A stretch of 64,000 nucleotides of DNA from Hydractinia symbiolongicarpus (taxonomy: Eukaryota; Cnidaria; Hydrozoa; Anthoathecata; Hydractiniidae): positions 28,148,001-28,212,000 of the forward strand of contig NC_079883.1 in assembly GCF_029227915.1 (NCBI RefSeq). The letters run 5' to 3'. Positions 45,301 through 57,300 of the stretch are shown in pieces. The first letter of the stretch is position 1, and each line of letters begins with the position of its first letter. Under the pieces are notes generated by a model, which was not told the DNA's origin, searched no databases, and was given only the letters and a program-made list of their open reading frames with translations. The translations under genes and the position numbers were made by a program.

Positions 45301-48300
45301 AAAGAAGAAAATACAAAACTATATTTTGCAACAATAATGCTTTGCGTCTTAATTTATGTGCGAAATTGTTGAAACTTTCCATCAGATATGAAAAAATGTT
45401 TACGGTCAAACTGACCTTATATATACCAGTAATAGATTTTTTTGTTTTCGTGCGTGTTGTAACGTTGATTAAAACCCCAGCTGAAGTATCGTATATGACC
45501 TAAACATAATTTTTTAAGAAAACCGTAGGTCAATGGTCAATTCACAAGTTAATTTCAGTTAAAAGTAAACATTGGGTAGGTTGGATGGAACGCATTAATA
45601 GGATTAGAGACAGTGTCTGCCAGAATTTTAGGTTGGATTTTTCTAAAATTTTCCTGATTTTACCCTTTTTTTCTCTCTTTTTGGGTTTTTAAGCCAAACC
45701 TGGAGACAGGCATAAAGTATTATCTTAAAGTATTACCAATAACCTATTCGTAAAATAGTTTTTCACAAAATTGCGAATATATTGCGTGCTTTTTAACTAC
45801 AAAATTATTATTATATGTTAGGGCTTAGACCTTAAGTAGAGTAAGATATTTTTATGGCTCGCATATCACAACACAATAAAATAAAGTTTGTTTTTTAGAT
45901 TGGAGAAGGTTGCATGACACGATGTGGTCAATTCTACTATACGCTTCCACATATCGCAAATTCCTGACATAATTTTAAACACAACAATTTAGAGCTTACC
46001 TTGATGTCATGGTTATATAAAGAGTCACCAATCAATTCAGCAGTCACCTACAACCAAATTATTAGCATTATTGTTAGCAATTATCGCTAAATGTAAATTC
46101 TTTGGTCCGTGACATGACATATACTATTACTATAACAATACATTGGAAATATTTTGACTGCAGTAATGTCTTATGGTTACAAAATTCATTTTTAAAGTGT
46201 CTACGACCACCAAAGCCATACATACAAAACAAAATGGTACACTCACTGTTAACTTGTCACACGTATCAAGATAATACAAGATATTTTTTATAGACGTGTT
46301 GAAAGCGAGAATCTAAACGGAAAAGAATATCGTTAACACATGTTTTTATATACATAGCGCTTATAAGCTTATTTAGGCGTAACGTAAGCAAATTCTCAGC
46401 CTGATTGTGTTTTTCGCCTAAGCTTATCCTAACCTGACTTTAAATTTTATTTTTATGCTTGTTAAATTATATGTAATCCTGAAGAGGTTTAACTTCATTA
46501 CGGATTTAAAATACAGTCTATCTGCAGCTTTTCTTTATAAAATCGTTGATTTAATACGTTACTCTATCTGCAGCAGGTCAAAAATGTTTCGATGAAGCAA
46601 AAAGCCTCACATAGTTTCTTGTTTTATAGTAAGCCTCAAATATTTTCAATGCAATGTTTTTAGGCTTAACGTTCAAATTTATTATCCTATCTTATTAAAA
46701 ACAAATAGAATGATAAATTAACAAGTGTACTAAAAAATATTTGTACAAATTTGTTTAAAAAAAGTACTTGTAGGGTGGAGGTCCTTAAACAAAGGGTGCA
46801 AATTTTACATATGTAGATAACCATTTGGAAAAGCATCAAAAGCAGTTTTTGAGATTTAGTGATGTCTATTCATTGGCGGTTTGCGCTAGTCATATGTCTT
46901 CTGTGTTGTTTCACAAAGGGTAGCTATGAGATTTATTACTGAAAATCTCGTTTTTTTGACAATCATGCTACTGAAGAATAGTAAACATATACACTTATTT
47001 TCAGGTGCTATGGTAACCTTAAACATAAACAAAAGCATTAGACGTTCAATTCAATAGAGCTAAAAAACTTACCGAGTTTTTCAAACCGTTAGTCGCAGCT
47101 TGAAGTTCTACTAAGATTGGAGTTGGCTCAACAAACTGCGACGAACTATAGTTAAAAACGAAAAACAAGTGCCAGTGATATCATCATCTATAGAGCATAT
47201 ATTGAACTTTATAAACAAACACCATGATAACTTATAACACAAAAATGCGTTACAGTAATTTGTAAGCAATACTTCACACAGTAGAAACGTCGAGCAAACA
47301 TGAAGTAACGCCAGAACCTACTTGTTCATCCAGATCGTGTAAAAAACACCATCCACTGAAAATAAACGACTGTTAACGCCAAGGAAAATCTATAAAGATG
47401 TTTCTGATATTAGTTTTGAATAAGAATTGTATTTCTTTTAGCCACACAGCTAGAACATACAAATTTATGGAAATTTTGCGATCGAAAGAACAGCCACGAC
47501 GATAACAGCAACGACAACTCATATAAAATTTGCTAATCAACCAAGTGATAAACCAGAAATATTTTAACTTACATGATAAACATTTATTGCACCATATTGA
47601 ATATACAGAGCATAGCCAGTTGACATCAAAACAATCAATGTACCGTCGGATACTAAAAATATAAACATGTATAAGACAATAACTACACGTTATCTTTAAC
47701 ATAATGTTCTGCTTCATGTGGAGCTTATCGCAAAAATTTTAAATAACTAAAGGTTTGTATAACCTACACATGCTTACAAGAATCTTACAGAAAACATTGT
47801 GCTCGTTGAAGTTAAAAGAACATTTGAGTTGTGGCAAAAAATGCGTTATTTCGCTGGAGTTAAAATTACGCCTGGTTGGTTACTTATTTAAAGCCCTAAT
47901 ATTTCTTCAATTTGGAGTTATGTTGATTAAGTTCTTCCCTTTTAAAAAAAAGCGAGTATTAGTTAATACAATACAGACAAAGCAGTAATTTAAATCTAAC
48001 TTACTTGAAGTCTGGATCAAGTGACCATCTGCCTCAGTAAATTTATATCTCATCCTGAGAGTGTCATCTAAAGAGAAAGTTACTTTTATCAAGTAAAACC
48101 ACAAAAAATACCGCAACTAGATGAAAACAAAACAAACGAACAAACCTTGAAGTTGGTAAATATTATCTTCAGAAAAGAAAACCATATCATACGAGTAAAC
48201 AGGAAAAAACATAAAGCTTGCAACGTCAACTAAAACAAATCTTATGGTTAATGAATTTATCCTGCAAACATGACAACAGAAAGTTCACGTGGACAGTCTG

Positions 48301-51300
48301 ATCTTCTTAAAGTTTTGAAGCTTTAATTTAAGGGCGTGTGAGCACAAACCTGCTGTTGACAACACAAACTGCCATGAGCTGTTGGACAGATAAAAATCAA
48401 CAACATACTGCAAAGAAAAGAAATTTGTACATAGCAAAATTTGAAATACTTTGAGAAAAAGACTAGTATAAAACACCTACATTGTAGCACTGTTCAGAGA
48501 AGTTGCAATTCAAATACAAAATTCGAACAAGATCAAGTGCCACGGAAATCTCCATATGTCGAATGTGACAATACTTAAAAGAAGAATATTTTTTAAACAA
48601 TACAAAAACTAAGCCTCCTTAGATCTACGGGTTTTTGGGTAGGACGCGGTTTGGCCCAAGCACCATACTTTTGAAGATTAGTAGCTCAGGTTGTGAAAAA
48701 TTGTAGATGTGTAATATTCCTGAATTCAACAGGAATATTACACTTCTACAGATTGACGAGTGAAATTTAATGAGCATTGCAATCTCCATGAATTGTTGAA
48801 TGACACGTAATGCAACCAAAACAATCACCATGAATTGATGAGTGGAACGTAATGCAACCAGAACACTGAAATCTCTATGAATTAATAAATGGCATGTAAT
48901 GCAATGGGAACACTGTTATCTGTATGAATTAATAAATGGCCATGTAATGCAATGGGAACATGTTATCTGTTTGGATTGATGAATAGCATAAAATGCAACA
49001 AGAACACTGTAATCTCTTTGGATTAAAAAGTGAGATATAATTCACGTGGAATATCGCCAGTGGAGTGGAGCCATCTACGGATTAATGAGTGGAGTAGATA
49101 ATAGATCAGAAACACAAACAGTTTAAAAAAAAGCTCACTTACCATATCTCCACACAACGGTACTTGATATTTTGTTAGTGTTTTGTTGGAGATATCATAA
49201 ATGTAAAACCATCCTGACTAAATAATGAACATTACAAGTTTTTTGAGGTACTCTCACCGCGTTTTCAAAGTCTCTTCAGATATAACACATTCGTATACTA
49301 AAACAACCACAACCTACATCAACAAATATTTAGTAGTGTTCTGACACTGTCGTTCGTTGTAGTAACAATGAATATACTTACATACTTTAAATAATTCAAA
49401 GTGAGAATAAAATCACACGAGATATTCAAGCCCTAAAAGTAACATATAAATATCAACATGTTTTTCTTCTTGATAAATATTTCTCTGGATAATCTCTGGT
49501 TCCAGTAAATATTAATAATAATAAGGGTTCTGTAATGAAGACACTAAGCTTCTAATATAGCAACTTAAACTGCGCAAGCACGACAAACAATACTAGAAAA
49601 CTGATAAGATATCAATTGTATTTTTATGCCATGTGAGGGTTAATATACAAAAAGATTGTTGCTATCATGGCTTAGTTGAAGTTTGAACTCGTAACCTTCT
49701 ATATTAGAAGCACCCTTCACCATAGGTAAGTACTTGCCAATCCAGTGAAAATTTTGTCTTTATAAAAGATATTGAAGAACTTGACAAACAAAATATGTTT
49801 TAAATAACAAAATGTCAATTTTTTGTTGCATCGTTAGTCTTAAAACAAAACATTCGAATATATTCGAATGTAGCTACATGTAGTAGTGTGCTACATATAT
49901 TACCAAATGTTAGGAGAAAAAATAAAGGTGTTATGAAAAAGTAAGTTTTGGTACCATGTAAATTTTGTTTATGACATAAAAACCACATTTAATTTTAGCT
50001 TTGTTTTCATTTTAGCAACATACCTTTGGAATGTTGTTGCATGAGTAAAAGTTCATCCACATTTCATCATCTATAAGAAGATGCATCTTTATTTGAAGAA
50101 AAACACACTGTAATTTGACGAATGATTGACTAGAATAAATTGAAAATGAACAAAAAAAGATAAGTCTAAAACACAAACTTAATACGGTGAGGGAAAAACA
50201 TGTTAAAATAATTTCATCGTTGTCACTACATTTTATATCCCGACAACACATCAAATAAATTTTTAATTCCTCTGTTGCTACTCCAAGTTGTGTACTTCTC
50301 ACTTCAACGATCAAATTCGTGATTTTTCAGTGCCATTTTTCGTGGCACTTTTCAATCCAATTTCATACAATAATTTTCCCATACCATCAAACTTACAACG
50401 AAGCGCATGAGATAATATTTACCTTCTGGTACAACGTACTGTTCTCCATTTTTATCGATAAGAACTAACTTATATTTAAACCTGCTGTTAATACCATATA
50501 CTGCAATGTGATTCCTCAACATGAGAATGTCTTCTACAATATAATTCTGAACAAAGAAGACATATGATATAACCTTTGATTCAGACATACAAATTTCATT
50601 CATTTTTGTCTTTCATTAATAAAAATGTTGTGAGTGACACCCACAAAGGACTTTCGTAATAACCAAAGAACCTGGGAATGAAACGAGCAAAGGTCCAAAA
50701 TATTAGTTGAGATAGATAAAGAAGTGTTCGTTGTAAAGTGTTTTAGACATCGAGACCATTACATTATTTAATGACACTGGATAGTGGTGCACAGATGCAA
50801 ATGTGATCAAATAATAACAAATAAATAAAAAATATTACTAATGGTTCACCAGATTCCACATTGCGTACGAAACAAAGCAAGTTAAGCCTAACACGAAATA
50901 AAAAATGAAAAAATAGTAGTTTCTGCTTACAAAACCAAATTCATGAACACACACGCTGATTACATAAAAGAATCGATGAGTGAGCAGCGAAAGTAGCATT
51001 GGATTTTGGTTAAGAGGTTTTAAAGCAAAACGCATTGTCTGTTGCTGCTGCAAAGTCTGGCTCATACGCTTAGTTCAAATTACCATCAAATATTTTGATG
51101 AAAAAAAAAGAAATGTTAATGTTACAACTAATCAGGTTTTCAGCATAGTTCAAGGATACGTTATACGTTATGAGAATAATTTTTCAAATCATGACAAAAA
51201 ATTACCCCTGGCAAAAAATGTAAAACGTAGAGAATTTAAAGGTTGTTTTTTTTCAAAACAAGTCCGAATAAAAGTTAGAAAAAGTCACATTAAAAATGAT

Positions 51301-54300
51301 TATTTACAAAACTTTAGAAAGGATATAATACATTGAATTGGGTACTAACCAGCTAGCATTTAATTTGCACTGTGAGCTGTCTTCTCTATATTATATATAA
51401 AAGAAATAGAAAAAATAACACAGAAATATTGGAATAGCTTTCGATGTGTATGAAAAGTAAGCATTAAAAAATAGACGTACAGGAATACTATGCCAACATG
51501 TGATGAGTATGGATCCTGTAACGAAATAATCGAACTGACCAATAAACACATGTAAATGAAAGCTTGCTTTACTGTAGCATGTTTAATAAAAGCTTAGTAA
51601 AAAGTCAAATTTAAAAAGGGTATTTAAATACATTACTTTCCAGATATTTCAATTTTATTGTGATTAAGTATCCCTAGCATTGGTCAAATGCGTTGCAAGA
51701 ACAGAATTAGTGAGTGGTCGCACACATAACATTCTCCATGGAAAGGTAATAAGGAAAAAATAACATGCATATCTAATTTCTTTTGTGAATTAAAAGGTAA
51801 AAACATTTTTTTTCTTTGCAATTTTGCATAAATTTGACAGTATCTATATCTTTAGCTGAAGTGAAAGTAGTGTGCGAAAAAAGTCAGTCAAGTCAGAAGT
51901 TATACACAGTTGCCAAAGCTAAAATTATATCCTTCTTCTTTGCAAACATACAAAAACATTCCAGCATGTTTAATAAACAAACACATATATTACAGTTGAT
52001 TCATGTATAGATTCACAAGAGTTCTAATGTTTACCTGTTTAAAGAACTCCTTTACTTCACTTTTAATGTAGCCCTAACATTAAAATCAAACCGGAAATTT
52101 TGAGAAATAACACAGCTTCTTTCTATACTAGCCTTATACTATATCTGAATACAAATAATTAACGTTTTCTGATAAACACTGCGTGGATTTCTGAAGGTGT
52201 ATGTATTGCCAAATCAGTGATAGGTCTTCAGAATTATCGTGCATTGAAACGTACATCGAGATTGTGATATTTGATACCGAGAAATGCGATTTCACACAAA
52301 CAAAAACAAAACATTCAAAAAATATTATTTGTCACTAACACTTTCATATAAAACAATACAACCTACTAAATTTTTCAACACACTTTGATTGTATTTGAAC
52401 TGTGACAATCTTGTCTGAAACGACCTAAAACAGATACCATAGCTCGTTTTATGAAGTTAAAATAAATGCTGGGAGATCAGTAGGGGAAGACCATATCCTC
52501 CCCTTTTTCCCCTTTAAATTATTAACACTAAAAAGGAGTACCTTGTCAAACAATTAATCTTTATGTCCTGATAAAATCTTTTATTTACATTCTTGATTGG
52601 CACAATTCTTGCAAATAACATGGAAACTGTTAAATGGTCAAACGCACGAAAACTTTTATGAAAAAGCACTTGTTTGACTTATAGCTAACACAATATCGTA
52701 ACTGCACTAAAAGTCATTTTTTGTAGAGAACAACCTCGAATAAACGATCCTCGAAGAAACATACAGAAAAAAGAATAAATATTAGTATAATATACCTGAT
52801 AAAACAACCCTTGTTGATTGGTACATTTAATGCTGACTCAGCTACTAATAACACAGAATCTCCTGGAGATTGAAAGGAAATAACACCTGACCAAGCACTA
52901 AAAAAAATATTTGTCTGCTTGGTACTATTTTTACTAGCTTTATACTTTCTTCTACTTCTTACCTTTTATACAGGCCACAAAATTTTAGTAATTTACATAG
53001 CAGTGCAAAAAGCAAGAACAGAAGCAGTGGAAGTTACTAACATAACACTCTAACACACGTGACTATAAAAAAATCTCTACCAATATACATTTTAACGCAA
53101 TGAAACTTGTGAAATATAATCCAATTTAAACTGAAACCTAGCCCTAGTCCCCTACACACATGGTTCTAAAAAAAGGAGGATAAAACTCGAGAAAAACTTG
53201 AGATTTTAAAACCAAATCAGCTTGGTCAGATAATTTTGGATTAATCAGTTATTTGTAAACATCTCACAAATTAAAAAAAGTTTTGCTTGAAACAGATGAA
53301 CGATGATTTATCTACACAAATGATGACTATGTTAAACAAAGCAAAGTAATGCAGCTACCTTTTGTTATCAAAAGTCAGCTGGAGCTGTGTATCTTCCTCG
53401 TTCAATGTATTGTTAACCAAAATAAGTTGAGGATGTTCTCCTAATTTATGAACTCTAATGGTTATCTCTTTTTCCTCCTACAATAAAAATAACTGAAACA
53501 GTTAGTATATATAGAAAGAGGACATTTTTGTATATTTTAGATGTCAAAAAATTGAAATTTCTTTTTTTTTTAAAAAAGGAGCTATAGTAAATCATCTAAT
53601 AAAGATGTTACTGCTAGAAGAAACAGTTAGAAGAAGAATCTTGTTTCTACAAAATCTATCTGCATTAACGCATGCAATTTGGAATTATCATGCAGATTTT
53701 GCATAATTTTATATCTGGTAAAAATCAATATACTCATTGGAAAATTAAAATCAAAAAATTAAAATTTTTTAATTTTTTGATTTCAATTTAAGGTAAATTT
53801 TTAACTCAAACAATCTGCACGCAGGATCTGCTTAAACAAAATACAGTTAACACAAACAGGAAATAGATATTTAAAAACTGTTTAAAGTCCTACTTACGTA
53901 AGCTTGTTGGTAAGCAGAAATATTCACATTCACCTGAAACAATCCATGACTAAAAAAATAAACAGTAGTGGTCTAACATACGATAAAGTGTACAATACAT
54001 CATATTAAAGAATTCATATCTTAACAATAAATAAAATGAACAAACAATTATAATATTGTTTCAACTTTAATATTTCAAATCTAAAATAAGCAGAATTAAG
54101 CGGATAAGGATCGAATCCCGCTCACTGCCAGGCATTTTGTTAGTGATGAACAAAGTAGTTCTTCTACAATAAGGTTTTAATTGTTGCTTTTATTGTACAG
54201 AACCTGAAATGCTAATCAACATAATGTATAACGAACGGTATAGGAGATACAAGTGTGTAGAAATTTCGCTGACGTCATATACATTAGGTACAAAACAATT

Positions 54301-57300
54301 GGACTTCAAATTTTTGGACTTTTTTATTTTCGGACGTTTTTTGGTTCTAATTTTAGACGTTTGCTTAATTTTTGTAAAGCTCCAAATTACTGAGAGAGAC
54401 ACGAAAATTTTGAAGCAACTGAGAAAACTATGAATCAATATAGACATTAAAGTTAAAGTGAGAGTGAAAGTTTTATTATTACATACATCTTTGATTACAT
54501 ATTTTACAATAGATGTTTGAAAGGGTCCTCATCTCCGAAATCTTTTTGAGGATCTAAAGCCTCGGTGATTGAGGCAGCTTTAAAACCATTTACAATAAGT
54601 TGCTCAGAATTTCGCAACTTGTCGTACAAACTTATAAGCCAGCGCGCATGGATGAGTTTCATTCTGTATAGTCGAGTGTCAACATCAACTTTATATCCAT
54701 CGTCGAACTGCTTTTGTGTTTTGTCAGTGTACCACTTCTGAAACTTATATTTCAGAAAACCTTTATCTACTCTGTTAACATTTATGTCGAGGGGTTGAAA
54801 CTTGTGAGTCAAATTTGAGGGGACGTGTACATGCACAAGATCGTTTGCAAGCAAGAAATCTGCATAAGGTTTTGTAGTCTGTCCTTTAAACACATCATAG
54901 ATCAGTAAACACTTCTGATCGTTCGGAAGACCTACTTTTCTTTCAACTCTTTCACATATGGGATAAAATCTTCTTGGACATGTTGAATGACAAGGTCTTC
55001 ATTACTCCAGTCATTGAGAGAGTGAGTTACATAAAACCTATGTGGAAACTCAATGACTTGCTGATGACAGCGGTCTGTTTTTCCAGTGTAAATCAGCCGC
55101 ATTGGCAAGAATTTGCCAGTGGCAGAAACAGTGAAGGTGCCAGTTATTTATTTTCCTTTTTCTTTACGCTTTACTGGCACAGATTTTGCTCCTTCAAAAT
55201 CCAAAGTACGATTTTCAACTGTAATATAAGATAAAGGGGTCTGATCGAAGTTTAGAACAAGTTCTTTTGGGATGTCGTACCATTTGATTAAAGCTTGAAT
55301 TTTACGTTGAAATGTCAACTGCTCTTCTTTTAATTTTTCGACATTGTGGCCATTCTCTTCACCATTCTCTTCTCCGAACGTTCCACTTTGTTTAAAACAT
55401 TCCGAGCCCAATTACTTGTGAATTTCAAATGCCCTCTATGGTTAACGAGCATGGTCCTATCATTCGCAACAACAATTTCTTTTACGATAGCATTGATGAC
55501 ATTGTAACAGATAGGCGCACCTTTGAGACGCAAAGCCTTGATAGTTTGAATAGCTTTTTTCATAATTTCTTCTGGAAGAAGATTAGGACGACCTCGTTTT
55601 TTTCTTGAAATATGCTTGAATTCGTATACTGCTTGTTTACGGAGATTTGGGAAATCTACTTGATATTTCCTGACAGCACTTGCAATGCTTGTACTTGATG
55701 CGTAACAACCAATTTCTCTGGAGAATATTTCAAATATTTAGTGCTGCGACCTAAAAGAAAAGAAAATAGTTTGTAAAAATATGGTCTTGTAATTGCACCA
55801 ATATCTATGTAGCAACCCCACATGGGGTGATAAAAACTCGATATTTATTGGTTCAATCAAATATTGTCCATATTTAGAAGATACCTTTTTTACAGACTAA
55901 CGTAGAACAATTAAAATTGATATCTTTAAATGTATTTTTTTGCGATTACATCTACTCACTTATCAATTTTCTTGAGCGTCTCAGCCACTGATTCAGATTC
56001 GACTCTGCTTATTCCTGTATTGGAGCTTTTGTCGCTTGAAACTTCCTGAAAATGTTCAACCACCGTTTTTCCTGGTTTTTTTTAAGTAATGAAAAAGAGC
56101 CATTCTTCTTGCTTCACGATGATTGCAACTGGAGATCAAGTTTCAATCACATTCCGCAGCGTCGTTTTATTTTGGAATTCCAATTCGATTCAAAACATTC
56201 GATTAGAATAAAAAAAATGAGTCGCATTCATACAAATATCATCTACACGTACGATTCTCGAGTCTGCGAACAAACAAAACAGGATAATGGAAGTAACTGT
56301 GGAAATGGAAATTGCTTCTCGAGGTTGGCATGTTTATGGGAAAACTGTTCGGCAAAGTCGACGAAAGGGGGAAAAATTAACAGCAGAAAAAGAAAAAACA
56401 CGAGATGCCTTAGATGTAGATTCTTATGCCGTGGCTTGGATGTTGAAAAGAAAAAACAAAATAACAGCAGGTCATGTAGGTCAAATGAAAAAAACACTAG
56501 AATACTAAAATATCTGGAGCAAATCATAAGAAAAAACTATGAACCGAAACTTGAATATAATGATGAAAATGATGCTGAAACATCCGAACCTGATGAAATT
56601 GATGAAGAGAGACATGAAATTGACGATGTCATTTTCATTGACCAAGACGAGGAAGAGAAAGAAAAATAAATTTTGTATAAATAACAAATCTTAAAAAAAA
56701 GTTCCATTGATAAAAATAAAGTGTTTTGAAAAGTTTGGAGAAAAATAGTGGTTTAAAAAATTTCGGACGTTATTAAATTCGGACTTTTCAAATGTCACTT
56801 AATTGGTTATTACCAAAATGTAACAAATTATATTTTGTTTTAGATCAATTTTTAGAAAGTAGTGTAGGAAATGTAAAATTTTCATTGCCTTCTACATTTT
56901 GTTTAATAAAAACGACATAAATTTATTATTTAAAAAATTTATGATGGTTAAGTAAAGAAGTAACAAAGAATTAACAAAATTGTAAAAAGAATAAAAAAAA
57001 TTGACTTACTTAATCTGATATCTAGTTGTTAGCTCGTGGAAAAACTACGGGAAATATCAAGTCGTACCAAAGTCGATAAAAATATCTCGCATTTGTTATT
57101 CACAGCTTTAATATTTCGTGCGTGGTTAACACAATCCACTATTACTATGGATACAAAATATCAAGGGACAATATTTCACTTCTTTTTTCTATGACTTACT
57201 TTACTAATTTATATTTCATGTTTTTTAGATATAGAAAAATGTTAAATTTTAATAAATAAAAGTTTCATCTTGGTTCTAAGAGAGATTAATTAAATCATTA

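Noticed and set aside
47373-47717. 114-codon minus ORF in the CatSper-like region
   Set aside because: It reads exon 47569-47652 in the wrong frame; the correct frame chains with its neighbours.
56052-56286. Long N-terminal part of the plus ORF at 56052-56669
   Set aside because: The conserved-looking sequence is in the other frame from 56287; the N-terminal part shows no domain.
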